From: a virus
IMG/VR virus record: IMGVR_UViG_3300036818_000079
Coordinates: 1-39,673 of that record
Length of the DNA stretch: 39,673 nucleotides
Reading direction: 5' to 3' (one strand)
Part shown: one piece after another, positions 15,352 through 21,757 of the stretch
Numbering within the stretch: the first letter of the stretch is position 1
How the letters are laid out: the number at the start of each line of letters is the position of its first letter
The notes under the pieces: generated by a model
Databases searched by the model: none
Told to the model about the DNA's origin: nothing
The model's input: the letters and a program-made list of their open reading frames with translations, nothing else
Translations under genes and position numbers: made by a program

Positions 15352-15569
15352 CCGGACCCTCGCGCCCTTTCCAGGACCTGCGCCAGCGTCGGCACCTCAT
15401 GCACAGACGGCTCCTGCTCACGCCGGCCGTCATCACGGAACAGCACCCACAAGCCCAGCATCATCGAATCGGCCATGACCGCCAGGCCCACCACCCACAT
15501 GCCGATCAGCGCCGCACCGCCGACGAGACCCAGCATCGACACGACCAGGAGGCTGCCGGACAGACGCAC
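15348..15569 (-). CDS. Small two-helix membrane protein
   Basis: A 73-residue protein with a GTG start 5 nt behind GGGAGG; the open frame upstream of it is Arg/Trp-rich shadow. Two hydrophobic segments (LSGSLLVVSMLGLVGGAALIG and MWVVGLAVMADSMMLGLWVLF) are followed by a charged cytoplasmic-type tail (RDDGRREQEPSVHEVP). It overlaps the next gene by ATGA. Size and topology would fit a holin, but holins usually sit with a lysin, which is not nearby, so membrane protein of unknown function is safer. Confidence 0.6.
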   Translation of the reverse strand: MRLSGSLLVVSMLGLVGGAALIGMWVVGLAVMADSMMLGLWVLFRDDGRREQEPSVHEVPTLAQVLERARGSG

Positions 15570-15617
15570 GGGGACCTCCCTGAATGCTTGGCCACGGCCA
15601 CGGCCGCTCGATGCGCC

Positions 15618-15659
15618 GACCTGCGGAAATGTAATACGCGAATCGCGTAATTGCAGGTC
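15618..15659. repeat. Nested inverted repeats between terminase and portal genes
   Basis: The inner palindrome TACGCGAATCGCGTA (15635-15649) lies inside outer arms GACCTGC (15618-15624) and GCAGGTC (15653-15659). The 124-bp gap that holds it has lower GC than its surroundings. On the minus strand a TGACCT and TATTAC pair with an 18-bp spacer overlaps it, so an internal promoter with an operator for portal and capsid genes is possible. There is no U-tract for a terminator. Confidence 0.5.
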
Positions 15660-15693
15660 ATGGGACTGGCCAGGACCTGGGTTCCTCGGACGT

Positions 15694-16200
15694 TCAGACC
15701 TGCCAGACGCCCGGCGTGGCCAGCTCCTCCCAGCGGACGAACGCCCAGCAAGCCAGCGTCGCACCCACCAGCGGCCCCTGATCCACCGCCACCTTCGGAT
15801 CCCACGCCTTCGCACCCGCCAGCGGCCGCTGATGCGCCGCCCGCACCGCGGCGGTAAGCGGCGGCTGATCGAGATGCTCCAGACCTTCATTGCTGACCAG
15901 ATCCAGGAACTCCCCATGCGCGACAGCGACATCCTGCGCCGACACTTCCAGCACCAGAACCCCCGCCTCACCCAGGGGCTTCACCAGCGTCCCCGACTGG
16001 CTCTTAGGGTTCACCACGACCGCCACCGGATCATGCTTCTCCCACAAGACAGCCATCCGGGCCACGAGCAGCCGCGGGTGATCATAGAACGGCGCCAGGT
16101 CCACCAGAATCTTCCCCGACCCGCTGCGGCCAGCCGCCACAATCGACCCATGCTTACGGTCCTCACTGATCGCGCACCCGAACGCGACAGGATCACTCAC
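15694..16200 (-). CDS. Terminase large subunit, nuclease domain (separate gene)
   Basis: A 168-residue protein corresponding to the C-terminal RNase H-like nuclease half of phage large terminases: VAFGCAISEDRKHGSIVAAG (6-24), PVAVVVNPKSQSGTLV (58-73), then LTAAVRAAHQRPL, and AWDPKVAVDQGPLVGATLACWAF (132-154). The ATPase half is encoded just upstream; its TGA overlaps this GTG start (GTGA). Compared from memory with related terminases, the first metal-binding Asp position is Ala (A10) and the second (VVxDP) is Asn (N64), while the third (D140) is kept. Nuclease activity may therefore be weakened or lost, or the ligands may have shifted. Confidence 0.75.
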   Translation of the reverse strand: MSDPVAFGCAISEDRKHGSIVAAGRSGSGKILVDLAPFYDHPRLLVARMAVLWEKHDPVAVVVNPKSQSGTLVKPLGEAGVLVLEVSAQDVAVAHGEFLDLVSNEGLEHLDQPPLTAAVRAAHQRPLAGAKAWDPKVAVDQGPLVGATLACWAFVRWEELATPGVWQV

Positions 16201-17144
16201 AGCAGCCCCCGCGGGACAGCAGCCGCACCCCAGGTGTCCTCACCGATGACACCCCAGCCAGGCTTAGCGACCTCCGGCCACTGGCACAGATAGGCCCGCC
16301 GGAACTCAGGCAGGTCCATCAGCCCGAAATCCGTCTTCACCGTCTCCTCGGACACCGTGATCCCCAGCGCAGGCATCCGCCGCCGCCACGTCACCGGATC
16401 CCCCGGATCCTCATCATCAGCCGCCGAATAGCCGATATAACAGCCGCCCTCCGTCACGCCCATCTCCGCGCGGGCCCGCCCGTCCTCAACCTTGGCGCGG
16501 AAATAAGCCGACCTCTCCGTCCCAGCCGCCGACACAATCCACAGCTGCGCGTCGCGGGTCATCATCGCCGGGCGCATCGCCTGTTCAAGATGATCATCCT
16601 CCTGCGCCCACGCCTCATCGATCACGCCCAGGTCCAGGTTGTCACCATGGCCGCTCGTCTGCGTCCCGGACACCAGACCCAGCATCGACCCGTTACGGAA
16701 CAGGTACGCCTCCGACCCTGAACCCCTGCGCACATCGATGAACCGGCGCAGCTTCGACCGCTCGATCATCGGCCACCACACATCCAGCAGCCGGTGCCGC
16801 GCATCCAGCCGCGTCTGCGCCGTGTAGGAGATCTGCGTCCCCGGCCGCCGCAGCCCGCGGGCGATCATCATCGCCAGCAGATCAACCGTCTTACCCTGCT
16901 GCCGCATCACCTCGACCACCACCTGCCGGTACGCGAACCGGCCCTCCGGCGTCAGCTCCGTCGCCACCGCGTTCACGTCCTCGTGCTGCCACGGCATCAA
17001 ACCTGGCCCCAGCACCGTACGGAAACCGAGCAGCTCGGCGGTCTTGCTGATCCCGCCCGCCAGGTTCGGGCGGCCAGGCGTCGCCGGTGTGGCGAACCTA
17101 GGCTTGCAGAGCGCCGAAGAGCCCGGTGAGGTCGGCGTCGGCAT
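16197..17144 (-). CDS. Terminase large subunit, ATPase domain
   Basis: A 315-residue packaging motor ATPase. Walker A-like VEVMRQQGKT ends at T86, as in terminases (VxxRQxGKT). Walker B is LDLGVIDEA (170-178) with D176/E177, and the coupling motif is SAAGT (205-209). MPWQHEDVNAV (50-60) is the adenine-binding entry motif. The protein ends at PRGLL just where the nuclease domain would begin, so TerL is divided into two cistrons totalling 483 residues, close to the size of an intact terminase. The ATG start overlaps the small-terminase gene by 47 nt; no later start precedes the domain. Confidence 0.9.
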   Translation of the reverse strand: MPTPTSPGSSALCKPRFATPATPGRPNLAGGISKTAELLGFRTVLGPGLMPWQHEDVNAVATELTPEGRFAYRQVVVEVMRQQGKTVDLLAMMIARGLRRPGTQISYTAQTRLDARHRLLDVWWPMIERSKLRRFIDVRRGSGSEAYLFRNGSMLGLVSGTQTSGHGDNLDLGVIDEAWAQEDDHLEQAMRPAMMTRDAQLWIVSAAGTERSAYFRAKVEDGRARAEMGVTEGGCYIGYSAADDEDPGDPVTWRRRMPALGITVSEETVKTDFGLMDLPEFRRAYLCQWPEVAKPGWGVIGEDTWGAAAVPRGLL

Positions 17145-17406
17145 CCTGCTTGCCCTTCGGCATCAACTCGAGCAGCGTCTTGCGCAGCTCCGCACCCAGG
17201 ACCGCGTTGCCCGGGTCGCTCCGGTGCGCCTCGGCCATCCGGTACGCCAGCTGACGCAGCTCCGCGCGGGCGTCAGTCACCTCGCCGGCAGGCGCAGCCG
17301 CGGGCGCAGCCAGCTTCAGGGCCGCGCAGCTGCCACGGCACAGGGAATGGTCACCACCCTTATGCCGGCGCGACCGGCGAGCGCGGAGGGCCTCCGAATC
17401 AGCCAA
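17098..17406 (-). CDS. Putative small terminase subunit
   Basis: A 102-residue protein immediately upstream of the terminase ATPase gene. The N-terminus is basic (ADSEALRARRSRRHKGGDHSLC) with a HxxxCxxxC pair. The C-terminus is helical (ARAELRQLAYRMAEAHRSDPGN, then AELRKTLLELMP). This arrangement is common in actinophage proteins encoded between an HNH gene and TerL and usually called small terminase or terminase-associated. I choose the TTG at 17406 because GGAGG lies 6 nt upstream; the GTG at 17412 directly abuts that site. The assignment rests mainly on position. Confidence 0.6.
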   Translation of the reverse strand: MADSEALRARRSRRHKGGDHSLCRGSCAALKLAAPAAAPAGEVTDARAELRQLAYRMAEAHRSDPGNAVLGAELRKTLLELMPKGKQDADADLTGLFGALQA

Positions 17407-17416
17407 AATCACCCTC

Positions 17417-17428
17417 CGTCACGTGACG
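17417..17428. promoter_or_regulatory. Perfect 12-bp palindrome CGTCACGTGACG
   Basis: The palindrome sits immediately upstream of the GGAGGG ribosome binding site of the small-terminase gene. Its position suggests an operator or RNA hairpin controlling the packaging genes. Confidence 0.4.
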
Positions 17429-17561
17429 CGATACCGGCAAATATATGACCATGGCTGCGGCAGTCATCCGGAATCGGACATTTCGGACGCGATTCGACCT
17501 GTTTTCCGCCCTGGCCGTCTGACCTGCATTGATGCCGGTGCATGGTGGGTGGTTGGCGGGT

Positions 17562-17636
17562 GGTCACTGATGACCGGTCGATGGTCACTGATGACCGGGC
17601 GGGTGGTCGGTGCAGACCGTGGTCACTGTCTGTGAC
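17562..17636. repeat. Cluster of GGTCA/TGACC inverted repeats
   Basis: GGTCACTGATGACC occurs at 17562-17575 and again at 17583-17596, a 21-bp period that places both copies on the same face of the helix. GTCACTGTCTGTGAC follows at 17622-17636. The 283 bp around them (17413-17695) show no convincing gene. Located just upstream of the terminase genes, this could be an operator array for the late operon or a terminase recognition (cos/pac) site. Confidence 0.55.
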
Positions 17637-17695
17637 GGTGGTCGTGGTCGCTATCTGCCGTCTGCATGTGCAGCGGGCGTGTGCGGGTGCAACGG

Positions 17696-17917
17696 TCATA
17701 CCGCGTGTGCACTGCCGGCGCCGTCTGCCGCTTCGGCTTCGGCTCGCTTGATGACCTCGTTGATGTAGGTGCGTGCTTTGTACAGGTCGTCGACGCCGTT
17801 CTTCTTGCGCCAGCGGACGATGTACTTGACGGCGTTGCCTTCGTAGAAGTCGAGGCCGAATGCGTCTATGACGTCGAACGGCTGCATGCCGCCAGCGCCG
17901 TTGTAGTAGTCAGGCAT
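17696..17917 (-). CDS. DUF3310 protein
   Basis: A 73-residue protein matching the DUF3310 pattern over its whole length: YYNGAGGMQPFDVIDAFGLD, FYEGNAVKYIVRW, KKNGVDDLYKARTYINEVI. The family is small, almost confined to phages and mobile elements, and is sometimes annotated as nucleotide-kinase-like. No function is established. ATG start, 9 nt after the upstream stop. Confidence 0.85.
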   Translation of the reverse strand: MPDYYNGAGGMQPFDVIDAFGLDFYEGNAVKYIVRWRKKNGVDDLYKARTYINEVIKRAEAEAADGAGSAHAV

Positions 17918-17926
17918 CCGTCACCA

Positions 17927-18226
17927 CTACCGCAGTTTGGCTGGGCTGCCGTCGACTAGGTGCGGTGTTCCGCCGTCCTCAGTCACGGTGATGTCGTAGC
18001 CGAAAACCATGTCGCCGTGCGCCGGCTTCCACTTCGTCTCATCCCTAGCGTCGTCGTCGGCATCGGGCGACAGGAACGCGCGGCGGATCGCCTTGTACCA
18101 TTCCAGGTTCATCACCCAGTGCGTCGTGCGCAGCTGCCGCCACGCCGGGTGTGCGTCGTACGCGGCGTGGCTGAGCAGGTCGTACATCTTTTTGCCGCTG
18201 GTCACCACCGTCGTGATGTCTGCCAT
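17927..18226 (-). CDS. Phage protein of unknown function
   Basis: A 99-residue protein (ADITTVVTSGKKMYDLLSHA, then HPAWRQLRTTHWVMNLEWYKAIRRAFL and a GDMVFGYDITVTEDGGTPHLV strand pair). ATG start with AGGA 8 nt upstream; it overlaps the HNH gene end by 25 nt. The conserved-looking Trp/Tyr residues suggest a folded protein, but I recognise no family. Confidence 0.6.
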   Translation of the reverse strand: MADITTVVTSGKKMYDLLSHAAYDAHPAWRQLRTTHWVMNLEWYKAIRRAFLSPDADDDARDETKWKPAHGDMVFGYDITVTEDGGTPHLVDGSPAKLR

Positions 18227-18507
18227 GTTCTGATCCTGCCACGTGCCCGGTTGCCGCGTACCGCGCCGTCTGCCCTGTTATGCCGTCTGCACGCGAGTCC
18301 GGGCAGATAACCAGAACGGTCGGCGGTGTGCGGCAAGTCCAGGAACCGGCGTGCGACGGACAGCGGCCACCAGGTGAGTGGTTCGCCGCCGTGTGCGCAG
18401 AGGTCGCCTGGCCGGTACAGGAGCAGGCGGCGTTCCCGTTCGGCCTGGTGTGCTGGCCCGTAGCCACGTTGTGCTGTGGTGCCGCGCCAGCGCACCCGTG
18501 CGGCCAT
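18202..18507 (-). CDS. HNH endonuclease-like protein
   Basis: A 101-residue protein. The N-terminal RWRGTTAQRGYGPAHQAERERRL is the standard lead-in of small actinophage HNH nucleases (TTxxRGYGxxHxxxR). It is followed by CAHGGEPL, then LDLPHTADRSGYLPGLACRRHNRADGA, which holds the D-x2-H and H-N-R of the HNH core. HNH proteins encoded beside terminase are often needed for cos cleavage and packaging. The usual second CxxC pair is incomplete here (CAHG), so zinc binding may be altered. Confidence 0.75.
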   Translation of the reverse strand: MAARVRWRGTTAQRGYGPAHQAERERRLLLYRPGDLCAHGGEPLTWWPLSVARRFLDLPHTADRSGYLPGLACRRHNRADGAVRGNRARGRIRTWQTSRRW

Positions 18508-18510
18508 GGG

Positions 18511-18813
18511 TCAGCTGGCGGCTGGCGGTGCGAGCGCGGTGACGCTGGACACGGCGCCGGTCAGGTCGGCGGCGGCCTTGTCGAGGCCGGACAGGTCGAG
18601 CTGCGGGTTGGCGGCCTTGAGCGCGTCGATCTCGGCCTGGATCGCGGTTACGGCGGTGCCGAGGTTCGCGACGCCGGCCTCGATGGTGGTGACGTCGGCG
18701 GTGATGTCGTCTTGCTGGCTCATGAGCACATCCAGTTTCTTGTTGACGGTTTTGAGCTGGTTGAGGATCTGGGTGAGGGTGACGGGCATTTTGAGCGGGT
18801 TCCAGGTGGGCAC
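18511..18813 (-). CDS. Coiled-coil protein
   Basis: A 100-residue protein. Residues 10-45 (LTQILNQLKTVNKKLDVLMSQ, then DDITADVTTIEAGV) form a heptad-repeat coiled coil, followed by a second helix (TAVTAIQAEIDALKAANP) and an Ala-rich tail. The GTG start is 2 nt after the previous stop; an internal ATG at 18789 is possible. Such proteins are common in phage operons. The function is unknown. Confidence 0.6.
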   Translation of the reverse strand: MPTWNPLKMPVTLTQILNQLKTVNKKLDVLMSQQDDITADVTTIEAGVANLGTAVTAIQAEIDALKAANPQLDLSGLDKAAADLTGAVSSVTALAPPAAS

Positions 18814-18815
18814 GG

Positions 18816-19163
18816 TCAGCGGGTGATAGTGCGGCCGGGATGAGCTTGGGCTTCGGTCATGGCGTCGCGGATCCGGTCCTCATCGGACGGCGCGTCTGCC
18901 ACCGGCTCGTAGGTGGCCGCGAAGATGTCCGGCTTGCACGGGTAGAACTCGCCCTGGACACCCTTGATGATCCAGTCGCCGGGCATGGCGGTCATGGTGC
19001 CTTCGAGCGTGTTGATGCTCAGCGCGCTCGGGTGGTCGTGGTAGCTGGCCGTGCCACCATGGGCGAGTATCCAGTCGATGGTCGCCTTGGCCGCGCTGAC
19101 GGTGCCGTCCCATTGGACAGCCTCGATGACGACGGGCTTCTTGCGGTACAGCGCCATGGTCAC
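18816..19163 (-). CDS. Conserved phage protein (YRKKPVVIEAVQW family)
   Basis: A 115-residue protein carrying the hallmarks of a very widespread phage family of unknown function: YRKKPVVIEAVQWDG at the start, a central LEGTMTAMPGDWIIKGVQGE, and FYPCKPDIFAATYE. The PGDWIIKGVxGEFYPCKPDIF block is almost diagnostic. The GTG at 19163 overlaps the previous stop (GTGA); an ATG two codons later is equally possible. A small beta-barrel-like fold is likely; no activity is known. Confidence 0.85.
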   Translation of the reverse strand: MTMALYRKKPVVIEAVQWDGTVSAAKATIDWILAHGGTASYHDHPSALSINTLEGTMTAMPGDWIIKGVQGEFYPCKPDIFAATYEPVADAPSDEDRIRDAMTEAQAHPGRTITR

Positions 19164-19297
19164 GCGGCTGGCCCTGGGATGCGGATCTGGGCGGTGATGG
19201 TGCCGTCAGGCTCGCGGGCCAGCTCGGCCACGGCTCCATCGATGATGGTGCCGGCGGGGATGGGCGCGGCCGCGGCCAGGGTGAGGATGCTATCCAT
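19160..19297 (-). CDS. Small protein, unknown function
   Basis: A 45-residue protein (MDSILTLAAAAPIPAGTIIDG, then AVAELAREPDGTITAQIRIPG). I use the ATG at 19297 because AGGGAG lies 8 nt upstream. An in-frame ATG at 19372, 2 nt after the previous stop, would add 25 Pro/Gly-rich residues. It overlaps the next gene by GTGA. Confidence 0.5.
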   Translation of the reverse strand: MDSILTLAAAAPIPAGTIIDGAVAELAREPDGTITAQIRIPGPAA

Positions 19298-19374
19298 GGT
19301 GATGCTCCCTGATGGTGTGCACGGCGGCGGCGGTACGAGCCTGGCAGACCCGCCGCCGCGCAGGATGCCCATGG

Positions 19375-19584
19375 TCAGGAATCCTCCACGTGGAGGCTGC
19401 CGGAGACGTGGGAACCGCCGAAGCTGGACGCCGCCGTCCCGTACTTCGGGTCAGCCAGGACCGCCTTGAGCGCCTCGTACAGCTCCACCTCAACCGCCAT
19501 CGCGCTGGGCGCGGGTGCCGCGTCGGGAGAATCGGACTGAGCCGGTACGGGGACGTGACCGGCGGCGTTCAGGCTCCAGGACAT
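19375..19584 (-). CDS. Small conserved phage protein
   Basis: A 69-residue protein. The N-terminus MSWSLNAAGHVP and the C-terminal YGTAASSFGGSHVSGSLH follow a pattern (WSxNAxGH at the start, SSFGGxHVSG at the end) seen in short actinophage and plasmid proteins of unknown role, with a central helix (VEVELYEALKAVLADP). The ATG is preceded by GGAGG at 4 nt, the first gene after a 200-bp spacer. Confidence 0.65.
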   Translation of the reverse strand: MSWSLNAAGHVPVPAQSDSPDAAPAPSAMAVEVELYEALKAVLADPKYGTAASSFGGSHVSGSLHVEDS

Positions 19585-19606
19585 GGGTCCTCCGTATCGC
19601 AGGCGT

Positions 19607-19639
19607 CAGGCCCGGCACGGGGGGGGTGTACCGGGCCTG
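19607..19639. promoter_or_regulatory. 9-bp hairpin in a leader region
   Basis: CAGGCCCGG (19607-19615) pairs perfectly with CCGGGCCTG (19631-19639) over a 15-nt loop containing a run of G. It lies 23 nt upstream of the gene starting at 19584. Without a T-tract on either strand it is a weak terminator candidate; a translational control hairpin or attenuator is as likely. The rest of the 19585-19793 gap shows no gene. Confidence 0.4.
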
Positions 19640-19793
19640 CTGTGCGCCGGGTGGAATCCGCACCAGCAAAGCTTGGGGAGGGGTGCGGGTCCTGACGCGG
19701 TGGAGCTGCCCAGTTGGGGGTCTGGGCATGGGGTGCCAGGGCCAGTTAACTTCACGGAACGGAACTTTGCAAGGAGGCACCCGGAGCTGGACG

Positions 19794-20030
19794 TCATGTC
19801 TCTCCTGATGGCAGGGTGAGCCATGGTGCGAGGGCGGCGTGCAGGCGCTGCAGCTGCCCGATGTCGTAGAGGAGCTGGCCGCGTCCGCCGCGCTGCCCTG
19901 ATGCTGTCTCGCCGACGGCCTTGAGCCGCACGGCGCGGATGGCTATGCGGAACTGGGCCGGGTCGACGGGCAGCCCGGCGCGCTCGAACTCGGCGCAGGC
20001 CTCGCTGAGGGTCCAGCCGTGGACGGTCAC
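19794..20030 (-). CDS. Small phage protein with possible DNA-binding fold
   Basis: A 78-residue protein (WTLSEACAEFERAGLPVDPAQ, FRIAIRAVRLKAVGETASG, QRGGRGQLLYDIGQLQRLHAAL). The first helices resemble a helix-turn-helix/excisionase-like layout in which a short recognition region is followed by GGRGxxLYxIxxLxxLH. This family is common in actinophages. DNA binding is inference. GTG start in a GTGA overlap with the previous gene. Confidence 0.55.
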   Translation of the reverse strand: MTVHGWTLSEACAEFERAGLPVDPAQFRIAIRAVRLKAVGETASGQRGGRGQLLYDIGQLQRLHAALAPWLTLPSGET

Positions 20031-20167
20031 GGCGTCCAGTCCGGCACGTCGAACATGCCCTGGTCGCGCATGACCCAGATCGCCTCGTTCACCTCGTCCT
20101 CGTCGAGGCCCTGGTCGCGCAGCTGGTCGCGGACTTCGGCTTCAAGGATCTCGTCGCGTTCAGCCAC
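20027..20167 (-). CDS. Small acidic helical protein
   Basis: A 46-residue protein from a GTG at 20167 (AERDEILEAEVRDQLRDQGL, then DEDEVNEAIWVMRDQGMF). The start overlaps the previous stop by 8 nt; the frame upstream is Pro/Arg shadow. Two acidic helices; no family recognised. Confidence 0.5.
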   Translation of the reverse strand: MAERDEILEAEVRDQLRDQGLDEDEVNEAIWVMRDQGMFDVPDWTP

Positions 20168-20261
20168 GCCCGTCGGCTTTCGTGGGTGGGTCGCCGCACG
20201 GGTCACCACGGCGGGCGCGTGGCCCGGGAACCCAGCTGCTGTCAGCGAACTCGAGCCACAT
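20160..20261 (-). CDS. Very short protein
   Basis: A 33-residue frame (MWLEFADSSWVPGPRARRGD and a Pro/Thr tail), starting 4 nt after the zinc-finger gene stop. An in-frame ATG at 20318 would give 52 residues but overlaps that gene by 53 nt. GC at third positions and tight packing support coding; there is no clear ribosome binding site. Function unknown. Confidence 0.4.
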   Translation of the reverse strand: MWLEFADSSWVPGPRARRGDPCGDPPTKADGRG

Positions 20262-20265
20262 CGCG

Positions 20266-20469
20266 TCAGCGAAGCCGAGGAACGACGCGGTAGCCGCCGC
20301 GGGACAGGCAAGGCTCATTCTTGCGGTGCGTGGCAGTGCGGGTGTGCGGTGCGAGGGCGACGAACCGGCGGTCGGCGTGGGCGGCCTCGATACCGACGGC
20401 ACGCCCGGAGATGGTCCGGCCGCATTCCGGGCAGACACCCCTGGCTCGCGGCGCGCCCCGATTGGCCAT
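20266..20469 (-). CDS. Zinc-ribbon protein
   Basis: A 67-residue protein. GVCPECGRTISGRAV is a CxxC half-ribbon followed by an ISGR turn; FVALAPHTRTATHRKNEPC supplies His/Cys ligands. This is the pattern of short actinophage 'CPxCGRxVSGR...L.PH' proteins. ATG start at 20469. Function unknown; nucleic-acid binding is possible. Confidence 0.6.
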   Translation of the reverse strand: MANRGAPRARGVCPECGRTISGRAVGIEAAHADRRFVALAPHTRTATHRKNEPCLSRGGYRVVPRLR

Positions 20470-20476
20470 CGCGGCA

Positions 20477-20626
20477 TCATCCGAACGCCATCGGGTGCGC
20501 TTCGGCGACGTGCTTCCACCAGTTCCGGAAAGCGTCCACCACGGCGTCACCGAAGCAGCGGACGCCGCATTCGCAGGTCCACACGGGAGCCGCGTCGCCG
20601 AAATCGGCCGTCACCGTAACTGCCAT
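20477..20626 (-). CDS. Short protein with paired cysteines
   Basis: A 49-residue gene: MAVTVTADFGDAAPVWTCEC, then GVRCFGDAVVDAFRNWWKHV and AEAHPMAFG. ATG with GGAG 10 nt upstream; stop 7 nt before the next gene's ATG. Third positions are strongly G/C. The CEC-x3-C cluster and the amphipathic NWWKHVAEAH helix suggest a small metal-binding fold. It fills an otherwise empty 160-bp gap. Confidence 0.55.
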   Translation of the reverse strand: MAVTVTADFGDAAPVWTCECGVRCFGDAVVDAFRNWWKHVAEAHPMAFG

Positions 20627-20630
20627 GGGA

Positions 20631-21284
20631 TCACGTCTCCACGTCCGCTGCGGTCTCTACCAGGCCGTCCGACCAGGCGAGCGCCGGCCGGCCATGAACA
20701 TCAGTGCCAGCAGCCGCCACCGGCCGCACACCGTTCCTGTCAGCACAGCCGACAGCGAAACACTCAACATGCCCCGTCGGCCGGCCCGCCGCGTCAAGCA
20801 GCACCTTCAGGGTCACCAGGCACCCGCAGTACGGGCACGCCCGGCCGCGCACATGCCGCCACTGCTGCGCCTCATCGATCGCCGGGTCCGCCCGGGCGGC
20901 GTTCACCCACCGGTCCAGGATGCGGATCGCGGCGGCCTCAGCGTCCCGGCCCAGCCCGGCGGCCAGCCGCGGGATGGCATCCAGCGCCGACGACGTGTTC
21001 CCCGGCGAGCCGCCGCGGCGTGCACCCGGATGGCCGGTGACCGCGTACCGGAGGGCGGCTTCGAGGCGGCGTGCACCCTCATGGCCGTCCAGGAGGGCCC
21101 GGCCGGCGGGGGCGTTCCACGGTTCGGGTGTCTCGGCGGCGCGGGGGGCCATGCCGGGTGAGCCGCCTGGCGCCGACGTGGGCTCGGCGACAAGACGTTC
21201 CAGGACGTCCATGTACCCGGCGAGCATGGTGCAGGCTTCACGCACAAGATCGACCGGGTCAGCCAAGGGAGCACCTGCCTGCAT
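20631..21284 (-). CDS. Zinc-ribbon protein of a phage/AICE family, unknown function
   Basis: A 217-residue protein. The N-terminal 130 residues are helical (DPVDLVREACTMLAGYMDVLERL, in two stretches, and ARRLEAALRYAVTGH). The C-terminal part contains ACPYCGCLVTLKVLLDAAGR followed by GHVECFAVGCADRNG, a C-x2-C-x-C plus C-x5-C ribbon. This layout recurs in actinobacterial phages and plasmids, where it has no assigned role. ATG start. Confidence 0.65.
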   Translation of the reverse strand: MQAGAPLADPVDLVREACTMLAGYMDVLERLVAEPTSAPGGSPGMAPRAAETPEPWNAPAGRALLDGHEGARRLEAALRYAVTGHPGARRGGSPGNTSSALDAIPRLAAGLGRDAEAAAIRILDRWVNAARADPAIDEAQQWRHVRGRACPYCGCLVTLKVLLDAAGRPTGHVECFAVGCADRNGVRPVAAAGTDVHGRPALAWSDGLVETAADVET

Positions 21285-21311
21285 CAGGAGTTACCGGGAG
21301 CTAACCGGAGT

Positions 21312-21512
21312 CTAAGGTATTGGCGCAGGTGAGGCGATTGTCTTCCCCGGTGTTTTCCCGGCGGTGCCGATGCCGAACTCGGCGAGCATCAGCGCGCCGA
21401 GCCGGACGAGCCGCGGGCCGTTCTCGTGCGTGATCAGCGGAGCATGGCCGCGCAGAGCCAGCGCCTGTGCCGCGTCGGCGACCAGCGCCGCCGCGTCGGC
21501 CTCGCGGACCAT
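21312..21512 (-). CDS. Small helical protein
   Basis: A 66-residue protein (READAAALVADAAQALALRG, HAPLITHENGPRLVRLGALM, LAEFGIGTAGKTPGK). I choose the ATG at 21512 because GAGGAGG precedes it by 4 nt; the longer frame adds only shadow residues. Function unknown. Confidence 0.55.
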   Translation of the reverse strand: MVREADAAALVADAAQALALRGHAPLITHENGPRLVRLGALMLAEFGIGTAGKTPGKTIASPAPIP

Positions 21513-21592
21513 GCGTCCTCCTCGCGGGGACAAGGCCATGCACGGGCGATGGCGGAAAGCCGATGGGGAACGACCGAACGGTCAGGACAATC

Positions 21593-21757
21593 CTAGCGGC
21601 GCGGGCCGTCGCATGAAGGGCACCGGCCGCACCCTGCGCACGCGGGCCCGTCGCACCTGGGACAGGGAACTGACGGGGTGGCGTGCCGGCATTTCCTGCA
21701 CCAGGCGATGATGATCGCCGTGGGCCTGTCCGGCTCCTGGGGGACGCCGTCAGCCAT
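21593..21757 (-). CDS. Cysteine-rich zinc-ribbon protein
   Basis: A 54-residue protein. The second half, WCRKCRHATPSVPCPRCDG then PACAGCGRCPSCDG, has nine cysteines in CxxC knuckles, enough for two zinc sites. The ATG overlaps the previous stop by 8 nt (ATGGCTGA). Probably a small nucleic-acid- or protein-binding ribbon; no family recognised. Confidence 0.55.
   Translation of the reverse strand: MADGVPQEPDRPTAIIIAWCRKCRHATPSVPCPRCDGPACAGCGRCPSCDGPRR

Noticed and set aside
13295-15478. 727-codon plus-strand open frame
   Set aside because: Antisense to portal and neighbouring genes; Arg/Pro/His-rich composition without motifs.
15348-15569. Holin call for the two-helix membrane protein
   Set aside because: No lysin gene is adjacent and the location between terminase and portal is not typical; topology alone is not enough.
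17409-17699. 96-codon minus-strand frame before the small-terminase gene
   Set aside because: Low GC at third positions and Thr/Ser runs created by the GGTCA repeats; treated as non-coding.
21572-21583. GACCGAACGGTC hairpin as a terminator
   Set aside because: A 5-bp stem with a 2-nt loop and no T-tract is too weak to call.
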